From the IMG/VR virus record IMGVR_UViG_3300033981_000744, positions 1 to 27,110 of that record: DNA of 27,110 bases. The stretch is one strand, 5' to 3'. The position numbers were made by a program, and so were the translations under genes. Below the pieces are notes generated by a model. The model made no database searches and was not told the origin of the DNA. It saw only the letters and a program-made list of their open reading frames with translations. Each line of letters opens with the position of its first letter. Positions within the stretch are counted from its first letter, which is position 1. Below, one piece after another: positions 1-5,193 of the stretch. The stretch comes from a virus.

Positions 1-99
1 CGCTACTGCTTCGGCTCGTTGTGCTTCAATCTGTGCAACCTCAGCAGAAGTAGCGTTACGAACTTCGCCATCTATTTGAACTTTGTATGTTGCCATCAT
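1..99 (-). CDS. Partial hypothetical protein, cut by the left edge
   Basis: Only the first 33 codons are visible and the frame stays open to base 1. Two adjacent ATG codons (99 and 96) are possible starts; an AGGTAG sequence just upstream favours either. The visible N-terminus is MATYKVQIDGEV followed by a helical Ala/Glu-rich stretch. It starts 5 bases after the stop of the fibre-like gene at 104-652, so it belongs to the same leftward unit. The family is not recognised. Confidence 0.6.
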   Translation of the reverse strand, partial: MMATYKVQIDGEVRNATSAEVAQIEAQRAEAVA

Positions 100-103
100 C
101 TAC

Positions 104-652
104 CTAACTGTTCGTGTATCCGTAAACTCGGAGAGTTCCACCTGTAATCGTTCCGCTACTTACTGTCAAAGTAAACGCCGTGTAACTTGTTGCGTTATCA
201 AGATAACCGCCACCTGAAACATTAGTTCCGCCTGTAGCGACAGCAATATTTTCATATTGAACAAGTGTGCGACCTGCGACATTTGGTTGCTGTATTTGGA
301 TAATTGCACTTAAACCATCAGCACGACCATTACCGACCCTAACAAATGATGCAGCGTTCGTAGCAGTTTCGGTAGTAAAAGTACCTGTACCAAAAGCCTG
401 ATATGCGTTGTTGTAATAATAACCTGTTGATGTTGCACCCAAAGTTAAATCCAAATTAGGCGTAGATGAAGCAAGACCGCCCGACAAAATTATCAAATAG
501 TTTTCGTAAGTCGCAGAAAACGCATTAGAAACCGTCACACTAGAAACGGTTGTACCAATAGTTTGTGCTGTAACCAGAACTAGTGCAGATTGAATGCCTG
601 TAGGAACAGCCTGAACAACCTGCGCACTCGTATAGCCGTTAGGAACACCCAC
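104..652 (-). CDS. Virion or tail-fibre-like protein, 182 aa
   Basis: The product is rich in Ser, Thr, Gly and Asn, almost free of Lys, and alternates short beta-prone segments with Gly-rich turns. That composition is typical of phage fibre, decoration or receptor-binding proteins. The start is GTG at 652, two bases after the stop of the preceding gene, with only a weak ribosome site. It sits in a leftward run of small structural-looking genes downstream of the small-terminase-like gene. The virion role is inferred from composition and context; no catalytic motif is visible. Confidence 0.6.
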   Translation of the reverse strand: MGVPNGYTSAQVVQAVPTGIQSALVLVTAQTIGTTVSSVTVSNAFSATYENYLIILSGGLASSTPNLDLTLGATSTGYYYNNAYQAFGTGTFTTETATNAASFVRVGNGRADGLSAIIQIQQPNVAGRTLVQYENIAVATGGTNVSGGGYLDNATSYTAFTLTVSSGTITGGTLRVYGYTNS

Positions 653-654
653 GA

Positions 655-1026
655 TTAGACCGTAATTCTATTAACGAAACCGTGCAACATAATCACATTC
701 GCAGTACCAGCAAACGCACGAACAACCTTCGCCGTAGCATTACCCTGCAACAACAACCCTGGAATCACAGTCACCAAACCAGCCTCAGGCAAAACAGTCA
801 ATTCAATGTTGCCATCAGGTGCATCAGCCTGACCCCACTCAATCGTTAACTTAACCGAAGAAGCCGACGAGTTCACCGCATACAACCAAACCTCATCAAT
901 CGTTGTCGTAGTAGTTGACGCTGTATGAATCGCTGTACCCGCAGTTGCCGTAGCAGCAACCTTGACAGCCAAACCCGTACCAGTAGTACCCGCTGGCTGT
1001 AAACATAATTTTGTAAAAGTTGCCAT
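655..1026 (-). CDS. Small virion-type protein, 123 aa
   Basis: This is a Thr/Ala/Val-rich protein with predicted beta strands throughout and no Cys in the second half. The start ATG at 1026 is preceded by a good Shine-Dalgarno (GGAGATAACA on the minus strand). A Thr run (TTTTT) and the segment IDEVWLYAVNSS resemble the small beta-sandwich proteins found among phage fibre and head-decoration genes. It lies between two other structural-type genes on the same strand. Its function is inferred only from composition and location. Confidence 0.6.
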   Translation of the reverse strand: MATFTKLCLQPAGTTGTGLAVKVAATATAGTAIHTASTTTTTIDEVWLYAVNSSASSVKLTIEWGQADAPDGNIELTVLPEAGLVTVIPGLLLQGNATAKVVRAFAGTANVIMLHGFVNRITV

Positions 1027-1058
1027 TGTTATCTCCTAATAAGTGGTTAAATCGTTCC

Positions 1059-1355
1059 CTATGAGAATACTGCACCTTCAACAGGGTTATAAGCCGCAAC
1101 AGGTGCGCTATTAACCCATGCTGAACCATTATACGACAACAACTGTCCGCTAGAAGCGGACGTTATTGTAACGTCATCTAAACCATTTAAAGTAGTAACT
1201 CCAGCAACGACAAGACTATTAATGTAACTAGCAACATTAGTAGCCGTAATTTTTTTACTAATAGGAGTACCGTCAACGCTATCAACAACAACAAATAGGT
1301 CGCCCGAAGCCAATTCGGTCAGTGCATCAAGTTGTGTTATCTTTTTATCAGCCAT
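1059..1355 (-). CDS. Fibre-like structural protein, 98 aa
   Basis: The N-terminal segment KITQLDALTELASGDLFVVV, followed by a KKITATN motif, is the kind of repeat found at the start of many phage fibre and neck proteins ('...sGDlfvvvD...tkkIta.n...'). The C-terminal half is Ser/Gly-rich with SYNGSAWVNS, another motif frequent in fibre proteins. I place the start at ATG 1355 because GGAG lies 7 bases upstream. A TTG in frame at 1361 would sit too close to that site. It overlaps the upstream gene's 3' end by 8 bases. Confidence 0.65.
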   Translation of the reverse strand: MADKKITQLDALTELASGDLFVVVDSVDGTPISKKITATNVASYINSLVVAGVTTLNGLDDVTITSASSGQLLSYNGSAWVNSAPVAAYNPVEGAVFS

Positions 1356-1644
1356 TGCCAATCTCCATTAAAACAAAACCACCATCTTCTAATAAGAAAT
1401 CTGTTCCATCTTCCTGTTCTAAGTTTGAAACAACAAAGTCGCCATCTGACCAAAACTCATTAGCAACATCACCCCAAGTAGAACCAGCAGCCCCAGCCTC
1501 TTTGTAGTATTGATACTGCAAACTTCCACGATACTGTAACCCAACAGTAGACCAATGAGTATACAATAAATCCGCTAGAGTGTCTCCAGCCTCAGGATAC
1601 ATTGCCATCAAAGCAACAAACATTTGGTCGTTAGTTTGAGCCAT
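1348..1644 (-). CDS. Conserved-looking small phage protein, 98 aa
   Basis: The product begins MAQTNDQMFVALMAMYPEAGD, is rich in aromatic residues (WSTVGLQYRGSLQYQYY) and ends in an acidic tail (LEQEDGTDFLLEDGG). Its first 14 bases overlap the end of the small-terminase-like gene, which suggests translational coupling. ATG 1644 is preferred over the in-frame TTG at 1650. No catalytic motif is recognised. Position between the small-terminase-like gene and fibre-like genes suggests a virion or assembly role, which is inference. Confidence 0.6.
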   Translation of the reverse strand: MAQTNDQMFVALMAMYPEAGDTLADLLYTHWSTVGLQYRGSLQYQYYKEAGAAGSTWGDVANEFWSDGDFVVSNLEQEDGTDFLLEDGGFVLMEIGNG

Positions 1645-2074
1645 AACCAACTGTTTTTACTGAATCTAAACGAAACTGCTGCTCACTGGCGGCGGAAGCC
1701 GCAATCAACTCAGATAACTGCGCATCCGACAACTCAGAAACCTTACCAGAATGTTCAACCTGCAACTGAACAGGTGCAAGCCGACCAGTAGCCTGAAGAT
1801 ACAACTTAGCACTATTGTTATCACCATCCAAAGCACGTTGAAACAAATTATCCAACAACTGTTGAGTCCGCTCAGGACTATTCTGAGATTCCGCAACACG
1901 CCTCTCCCAAGCAGCCTTAAACGCAGGTTTCTTCTTCCAACGTCTAAGGGTAGATTCGTCAACACCCTCAACTTGAGCGTACTTCTCTTGAGAAGAAGGG
2001 ACACGAGCAACACTAGGTGTACATAGCCAGTCTAAAAATTTTTGTTGTCGGGCATCCAATAATTCCGTCATCAC
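1631..2074 (-). CDS. Small terminase subunit-like HTH protein
   Basis: This 147-residue protein carries an N-terminal helix-turn-helix (about residues 8-55): LDARQQKFLDWL, then EKYAQVEGVDESTLRRWKKKPAF. It is followed by a helical segment containing SAKLYLQATGRL. That layout matches phBC6A51-type HTH proteins commonly assigned as small terminase subunits, which recognise packaging sites on DNA and partner with the large terminase. The start is GTG 2074 or ATG 2071; AGGTGA lies upstream. It is the first gene of the leftward unit and faces the divergent control region. The large subunit is not in the window, so a plain DNA-binding regulator remains possible. Confidence 0.6.
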   Translation of the reverse strand: MMTELLDARQQKFLDWLCTPSVARVPSSQEKYAQVEGVDESTLRRWKKKPAFKAAWERRVAESQNSPERTQQLLDNLFQRALDGDNNSAKLYLQATGRLAPVQLQVEHSGKVSELSDAQLSELIAASAASEQQFRLDSVKTVGYGSN

Positions 2075-2092
2075 AATAGAGTCACCTGTTCC
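2073..2092 (-). promoter_or_regulatory. GGAAC-N9-TATTRT element, copy A
   Basis: Read on the minus strand, GGAAC (2092-2088) is followed after exactly 9 bases by TATTGT (2078-2073). The same spacing occurs at 26085-26066 and 21221-21202. It overlaps the GTG/ATG start of the small-terminase-like gene, so it may be a promoter or a translation-start element. Function is inferred from recurrence only. Confidence 0.35.
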
Positions 2093-2107
2093 TAATTGTT
2101 ACGGGAA

Positions 2108-2162
2108 TGTTAAATCTTTGTGACATTTGTGTAACATTTCTGTAACATTAATGTAACTTTTT
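2108..2162. repeat. Array of 11-bp direct repeats (TGTAACATTNN)
   Basis: Four tandem units have an exact 11-base period: TGTGACATTTG (2119), TGTAACATTTC (2130), TGTAACATTAA (2141) and TGTAACTTTTT (2152). A weaker unit, TGTTAAATCTT, precedes them at 2108. Repeats at one helical turn put the same face of the DNA on one side, as in cooperative operator or initiator-binding arrays. The array lies in the divergent intergenic region between the leftward late genes and the rightward genes. Confidence 0.75.
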
Positions 2163-2201
2163 AGATGAAACCCTGTTGCTGTCTAGGCTGTAACAAGATA
2201 T

Positions 2202-2216
2202 TGAGAATGATTCTCA
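2202..2216. promoter_or_regulatory. Fur/Zur-like 7-1-7 palindrome
   Basis: TGAGAATGATTCTCA is a perfect 7-1-7 inverted repeat. It differs from the Fur core TGATAATNATTATCA, and from the Zur-type TGAAAATNATTTTCA, at one symmetric position per half. It lies between the 11-bp repeat array and a candidate rightward promoter, where binding of a host metal regulator could control either strand. The palindrome is directly visible; the identity of the binding protein is inference. Confidence 0.5.
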
Positions 2217-2220
2217 TTAG

Positions 2221-2247
2221 GGAACAGCACTCTTTTTAGTAGGGGGG
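2221..2247 (+). promoter_or_regulatory. GGAAC-type element, plus-strand copy D
   Basis: GGAAC (2221-2225) is followed after 9 bases by TTTAGT (2235-2240) and then a run of six G. It resembles the minus-strand elements near 2073, 21202 and 26066, but points toward the plus-strand genes and starts five bases after the Fur-like palindrome. It is a candidate promoter for the gene at 2341. The match is looser than among the three minus-strand copies. Confidence 0.3.
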
Positions 2248-2279
2248 ACTGAGGGGGGTCAGTGCCTGACTGTTAGATA

Positions 2280-2297
2280 GCCACCCCTTAGGGTGGC
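2280..2297 (+). other. Leader hairpin before the basic-protein genes
   Basis: GCCACCC (2280-2286) and GGGTGGC (2291-2297) form a perfect 7-bp stem with a 4-base loop. It is followed by GGTTTAAGG rather than a T run, so it is a poor intrinsic terminator. Just upstream, ACTGA (2248-2252) and TCAGT (2259-2263) pair around a six-G loop. Together they would form a structured 5' leader for the gene at 2341. Confidence 0.5.
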
Positions 2298-2340
2298 GGT
2301 TTAAGGATAGTACTATTTACAGCAAAGACAGAGGAAGTGT

Positions 2341-2688
2341 ATGCCAAAACTACAGCGAATAGACGGAAAAGTTAAACACTATGCGTACACACCTGAAGGT
2401 AAACGTCAGTACGAACGTGATAAGGCTGCAATGAAAATGTCGCCAACAGCAAAACTGCCGCAAGATGCTGGTAGCGGTACGGGTAGCGGAACATACACAC
2501 CACCGAAACCAACAGAAAAACCTAGACGTAGTTCACGTATTGTTTACGCAAATACCCCAAAACCATCTACGACTAAATCTAAAGGTCAAAGAAAAGTAAG
2601 AACTTTACCGACAGCCAAAGAGTACCGAGATAAAATGGCGTTGCGGGAAAATGTTCGTAAAGGCAAAACTAGGACTCGTAAATATTAA
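2341..2688 (+). CDS. Basic hypothetical protein, 115 aa
   Basis: This is the first rightward gene, with GAGGAAG just upstream of ATG 2341. The product is strongly basic and probably disordered: Lys/Arg-rich ends flank a Gly/Ser/Thr/Pro-rich centre (GSGTGSGTYTPPKP). The N-terminus (KHYAYTPEGKRQYERDKAAM) has a short helical stretch. The composition suits nucleic-acid binding or virion DNA packing. Two further basic proteins follow directly, suggesting a shared role. The family is not recognised and the function is inferred from charge only. Confidence 0.6.
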   Translation: MPKLQRIDGKVKHYAYTPEGKRQYERDKAAMKMSPTAKLPQDAGSGTGSGTYTPPKPTEKPRRSSRIVYANTPKPSTTKSKGQRKVRTLPTAKEYRDKMALRENVRKGKTRTRKY

Positions 2689-2693
2689 CTATA

Positions 2694-3095
2694 ATGGGTT
2701 ACACAAAACCATCATTACGGGCAACAATCCTAGCGTCAGTAAAAGCAGGAAACAAAGGTGGACGTTCAGGGCAATGGTCAGCACGAAAAGCACAACTAGT
2801 AGCCCAAAAATATGAAGCCGCAGGCGGCGGATACACAGGAAACAAAACCAGTAAACAAAAATCTTTATCCAAATGGGGTAAAGAAAAATGGCGAACCAAA
2901 TCAGGTAAACCATCCACCCAAGGACCAAAAGCCACAGGTGAACGCTATCTACCTAAAAAGGCTATACAATCATTAACCGCCGCAGAATACGCTGCAACCA
3001 GCCGCAAAAAACGTGCAGGAACCAAAGCAGGCAAACAATTCGTACCCAACACCCCCAAAGCAAAAGCAGCAGGGAAAAAAGCAAGAGGCAAATAA
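2694..3095 (+). CDS. Basic DUF5872-like protein, 133 aa
   Basis: The opening MGYTKPSLRATILASVKAGN, the central GQWSARKAQLVAQKYEAAGGGY, and the later KSGKPSTQGPKATGERYLPKK and LTAAEYAATSRKKRAGTKAGK segments match my memory of the family usually labelled DUF5872. That family occurs in many environmental phages and giant viruses; the label should be checked. The protein is very Lys-rich with a basic tail. It starts 5 bases after the preceding stop with no clear ribosome site, and its stop overlaps the next start (TAATG). Function is unknown; DNA binding is an inference from charge. Confidence 0.7.
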   Translation: MGYTKPSLRATILASVKAGNKGGRSGQWSARKAQLVAQKYEAAGGGYTGNKTSKQKSLSKWGKEKWRTKSGKPSTQGPKATGERYLPKKAIQSLTAAEYAATSRKKRAGTKAGKQFVPNTPKAKAAGKKARGK

Positions 3096-3409
3096 TGGCT
3101 AAACAAAAAACAACCGCACGACAAGCCGCAACCAAAGCCTACAAGACGGCAGCATGGACACGCAAAGCAGGAAAAAACCCTGAAGGTGGACTAAACGCCG
3201 CAGGCATAGCATCCTACAGACGACAAAACCCAGGGTCAAAACTGTCAATGGCAGTAACCACCCCACCCAGCAAACTAAAACCAAACTCAAAAGCGGCGAA
3301 ACGCCGCAAATCATTCTGCGCCCGCATGAGCGGCATGCCAGGACCAATGAAAGACTCCAAAGGACGACCAACACGCAAAGCGCTATCATTGCGTAAATGG
3401 AACTGTTAA
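3095..3409 (+). CDS. Basic Cys-containing protein, DUF6321-like, 104 aa
   Basis: The C-terminal block RRKSFCARMSGMPGPMKDSK, followed by GRPTRKALSLRKWNC, is a signature I recall from a widespread small-protein family in phages and large viruses (possibly DUF6321; the number is uncertain). Its two conserved cysteines and terminal KWNC are notable. The N-terminal part (TRKAGKNPEGGLNAAGIASY) is also typical of that family. It is coupled by TAATG to the preceding basic gene, with GAGG upstream. Function is not established. Coding strand composition is very A+C-rich, unlike the G+T-rich genes that begin after 4300. Confidence 0.7.
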   Translation: MAKQKTTARQAATKAYKTAAWTRKAGKNPEGGLNAAGIASYRRQNPGSKLSMAVTTPPSKLKPNSKAAKRRKSFCARMSGMPGPMKDSKGRPTRKALSLRKWNC

Positions 3410-3517
3410 ACCATACAAAACTAGGGACTCCGTTCAAAACAACCCCCACCCCTGTTCAGCACAGACAAAACAGGCGGATGGTATCCGCTACCTCTATCTC
3501 GCCCTAGACTATTAGAG

Positions 3518-3580
3518 TCACACGTCCACGAGGGCTGCCGCCCCCCCATGCCCCCCCCCTCAACGTGTGCGGACGTGTGA
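3518..3580. repeat. Inverted repeat around poly-C tracts
   Basis: TCACACGTCC (3518-3527) is the exact reverse complement of GGACGTGTGA (3571-3580). The 43-base spacer holds seven C (3541-3547), ATG, then nine C (3551-3559). Both arms resemble the GGACGT motif that recurs downstream, so two motif copies face each other here. Confidence 0.7.
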
Positions 3581-3679
3581 GAAGTCTTACACACTAGCAC
3601 TCGCACCCACATAAAGAGCCATAATGTTTATAATCTGCCCACAATTTTTGGGGTCGCACATGTGTGTGGGCGGGCAAGC

Positions 3680-3910
3680 GGACGTGAAGGAAGTAGGGTA
3701 TTTGTTTGTTGCCTCGTATGCGGGCGGATGGTCGGGCGGTGACATGTGTTGAAGTAATTAGGGTAGTGTTGTTGGCAACGATGACATGGTGATGATGTGC
3801 TTGAGTGCATGTGCTTGGACGCATGTGTTGAAGTATTGTTGTTGTGTTGTCGTTGCTGATGACATGCTTTAGTGCATGTGTTCATGGTCGTGGACGTATG
3901 TGTTGAAGTT
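3680..3910 (+). repeat. Tandem copies of the GGACGTATGTGTTGAAGTA motif
   Basis: Copies start at about 3680 (degenerate), 3740 (degenerate start), 3817 and 3892; the last two are near-identical 19-mers. The sequence between them is also partly repeated (GACATG...TNAGTGCATGTG), giving long units of about 75-79 bases. Further single copies precede the genes at 4314, 5194 and 6577. This looks like a binding site array or origin iterons combined with an early-gene control signal. Confidence 0.65.
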
Positions 3911-3977
3911 GTTTGTTTGTCGTTGCCGTTCGGTAACGATTACCTAGTCATGCTACGGCATGGGAGAGTGAGTGAGT

Positions 3978-4112
3978 ATGTTGGAATTGTTGCAAGCACC
4001 GAAGCCTTTAACGGAGTTAGAGTTTGCTTTGCAGTTGAGGGCTGAGGCGAATATTCGCCGTGAAGCGGAAGTAGATGAGTTGATTGAGTTGATGAACGGT
4101 TACGCCGTTTAA
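3978..4112 (+). CDS. Small hypothetical protein, 44 aa
   Basis: A GGGAG ribosome site at 3962 and ATG 3978 open a 44-codon frame ending TAA at 4112. The product (MLELLQAPKPLTELEFALQL then an Arg/Glu-rich helix) is helical, acidic and rich in Leu and Glu, with heptad-like spacing toward the end. The G+T-rich codon usage matches the genes downstream. It lies directly after the motif array. The family is not recognised; it may be an early phage accessory peptide. Confidence 0.55.
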   Translation: MLELLQAPKPLTELEFALQLRAEANIRREAEVDELIELMNGYAV

Positions 4113-4138
4113 GTTTTGCCCGTTTCTCCTTGTGGGCA

Positions 4139-4182
4139 GGGTAGCGCTGGTGCGCTTGTTGAGGTTCAATTCCTCACTATCC
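4139..4182 (+). ncRNA. tRNA T-arm-like structure without anticodon arm
   Basis: TGAGG (4160-4164), TTCAATT (4165-4171) and CCTCA (4172-4176) form a canonical tRNA T arm: 5-bp stem, 7-base TTCRANY loop, GG-TTC...CC context. CTATCC (4177-4182) pairs with GGGTAG (4139-4144) as a 6-bp acceptor-like stem with one G-T pair. Between them GCGC-TGGT-GCGC (4144-4155) forms a small hairpin that shares one base. There is no D/anticodon arm combination, so it is not a normal tRNA. It may be a tRNA remnant or a tRNA-like RNA. Confidence 0.35.
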
Positions 4183-4207
4183 GCAATACGGTAGCATGTA
4201 TGTCCTC

Positions 4208-4226
4208 GGACGTATGTGTTGAAGTA
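4208..4226 (+). promoter_or_regulatory. GGACGTATGTGTTGAAGTA motif upstream of 4314
   Basis: This is an exact copy of the 19-bp consensus, 106 bases before the next start codon. A hairpin, TGTACG-TGAA-CGTACA (4269-4284), lies between motif and gene. Its placement upstream of a gene, rather than within one, supports a regulatory role. Confidence 0.5.
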
Positions 4227-4313
4227 GAATATTGAATGGTGGTTGTGGCATGGTGCTACGATATTAGATGTACGTGAACGTACAGCCGTTCCCTAGAGTG
4301 GAAGGACACTTTA

Positions 4314-4565
4314 ATGGCTAAGAAATCAACAAAGACAGCAACACCAACAATCGTAGGTCGCTTTGCGAAGATTGACAAGGATTGGGCTGTTGCGTTTTCT
4401 GCAAGTACCCCAATCAAGGTTGGTACGATTGTTACGGTTATGACCGCTGACAAGCGTGAGAAGCAAGTTCGCACCAATTCTGAAGGTGTTGTGTTGTTTG
4501 ATGTGAAGTCGGGTACGGTCATGAATGAGATTTTCTACACGTTTGACCGTGTGGCAAGCAAGTAA
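4314..4565 (+). CDS. Small hypothetical protein, 83 aa
   Basis: GAAGGA precedes ATG 4314. The product starts with a Lys/Thr-rich tail (MAKKSTKTATP), followed by alternating beta-prone segments (TIVGRFAKIDKDWAVAFS, GTIVTVMTADKREKQVRT, GVVLFDVKSGTVMNEIFYTF). That pattern suggests a compact beta-barrel or OB-like fold. It stands alone, with its own copy of the 19-bp motif and a leader hairpin upstream and a structured non-coding stretch downstream. It is probably an early gene. No family is recognised and no enzymatic residues are apparent. Confidence 0.65.
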   Translation: MAKKSTKTATPTIVGRFAKIDKDWAVAFSASTPIKVGTIVTVMTADKREKQVRTNSEGVVLFDVKSGTVMNEIFYTFDRVASK

Positions 4566-4799
4566 AACCTAAAGGGGTTTATGGGTTCGGGCATGTGCCG
4601 AGTTTGTGGGGTTCATAACCTTGCCGAACCGCTAGCGTGTGTGGTAGTATCATGCACGTGGGAGATAGTGTCTCCGCAAGGTTAGTCAGTAGGGTTAGTT
4701 TCCTATAATCTGATTATGTTGTGAATCACTGCGGGTAGCGGGCTATAATACACCCCCGCTACCCGTAAAAGGATACATTCATTATATGAAAGGACAATT
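4566..4799 (+). other. Structured non-coding stretch, candidate ncRNA or leader
   Basis: No gene is seen. Potential structures follow one another: AAACC/GGTTT at 4565-4580 (weak terminator-like), GGTTCGG (4584-4590) with CCGAACC (4624-4630) enclosing GGTT-CAT-AACC (4610-4620), GGAGA-TAGTG-TCTCC (4661-4675), and an 11-bp perfect inverted repeat at 4732-4765. Two TATAAT boxes lie at 4704-4709 and 4744-4749. The density of stems suggests a regulatory RNA or the leader of the small genes at 4800-5089. Confidence 0.4.
4732..4765 (+). promoter_or_regulatory. 11-bp inverted repeat with TATAAT in its loop
   Basis: CGGGTAGCGGG (4732-4742) and CCCGCTACCCG (4755-4765) are exact reverse complements around a 12-base loop containing TATAAT (4744-4749). 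TTGTGA at 4719-4724 is a possible -35 with a long 19-base spacer. A dyad spanning a -10 box would suit repression by a dimeric regulator. The first downstream gene starts at 4800. Confidence 0.45.
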
Positions 4800-4946
4800 A
4801 TGAATCCATTAAAGAAAATGGCACGTGTAAAGTGTTACAAACTTAATCGTTGGTTAGGTGATTCAATTCCCGTAGCGTTATGGCATGCGATGTTTCGTAG
4901 ACATTGGGATATTGATTTGCTTGAGATGAATGATTGGTGGTTATAA
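4800..4946 (+). CDS. Small hypothetical protein, 48 aa
   Basis: AAAGGA (4789-4794) lies 5 bases before ATG 4800. The product is basic and aromatic (MARVKCYKLNRWLGDSIPVA, then WHAMFRRHWDIDLLEMNDWW) with five Trp in 48 residues. Its stop overlaps the next start by one base (TAATG), so the two small genes are coupled. No family is recognised. Being short, basic and Trp-rich, it may be an early host-interacting peptide, which is speculative. Confidence 0.55.
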   Translation: MNPLKKMARVKCYKLNRWLGDSIPVALWHAMFRRHWDIDLLEMNDWWL

Positions 4947-5089
4947 TGTTTAAGGTTAGAGATTTGTTGGGTTATGCGTTGGATATTGTTTGCCGTTTAA
5001 CGTGTCACCGTTGGTGTCACGTTATAGGTAAATGGTCGTATGATTTATTAGACCAGCCAACAAACCAGCGTGTTAATGAACATTTCTAG
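4946..5089 (+). CDS. Small hypothetical protein, 47 aa
   Basis: ATG 4946 overlaps the preceding stop (TAATG). The product has a Cys/His cluster (CRLTCHRWCHVIGKW) that might bind a metal, followed by a polar helix (SYDLLDQPTNQRVNEHF). It resembles the preceding protein in size, basic character and the LG-containing N-terminal half, so the two may be diverged duplicates. It ends just before another 19-bp motif copy. No family is recognised. Confidence 0.5.
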   Translation: MFKVRDLLGYALDIVCRLTCHRWCHVIGKWSYDLLDQPTNQRVNEHF

Positions 5090-5101
5090 GTACACGGACG
5101 T

Positions 5102-5120
5102 GGACGTGCGTGTTGAAGTA
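5102..5120 (+). promoter_or_regulatory. GGACGT...GTGTTGAAGTA motif upstream of the AAA+ gene
   Basis: The copy GGACGTGCGTGTTGAAGTA has one additional GGACGT directly in front (from 5097) and lies 92 bases before ATG 5194. A small GCCC-TAGTC-GGGC stem follows at 5161-5173. It is placed like the other copies, upstream of an early gene. Confidence 0.5.
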
Positions 5121-5193
5121 ATAGATTTCGGTTGGCAATTCCGTCAGCCGATTAAACAAAAGCCCTAGTCGGGCAGAAAGAAAGGGTAGTGTT

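Larger units (their letters stand above)
3410..3977. other. Non-coding control region and possible replication origin
   Basis: No credible gene fills these 568 bases. Hairpins occur at 3452-3475 (CCTGTT/AACAGG) and 3474-3488 (GCGGAT/ATCCGC). Next come C7 and C9 tracts at 3541-3559 flanked by the 10-bp inverted repeat TCACACGTCC (3518-3527) / GGACGTGTGA (3571-3580). TATAAT lies at 3629-3634. From 3680 onward a 19-bp motif repeats every 60-79 bases, and a stem at about 3922-3939 (GTTGCC/GGTAAC core) closes the region. The plus strand switches from A+C-rich to G+T-rich here: my hand count of G+T is 22/60 at 3301-3360 and 43/60 at 3661-3720. Origin function is inference. Confidence 0.5.

Noticed and set aside
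2242-2258. G-quadruplex from two six-G runs
   Set aside because: Only two G runs occur close together, and a simple ACTGA/TCAGT hairpin explains the second run. An intramolecular four-run quadruplex is not supported.
4120-4184. Complete tRNA gene
   Set aside because: A T arm is present, but no anticodon loop with T at position 33, no D arm in the right place and an acceptor stem of only 6 pairs. Kept as a tRNA-like structure only.
4565-4580. Strong intrinsic terminator
   Set aside because: The AAACC/GGTTT stem has only five pairs and is followed by just a short T stretch within the stem, so termination would be weak at best.
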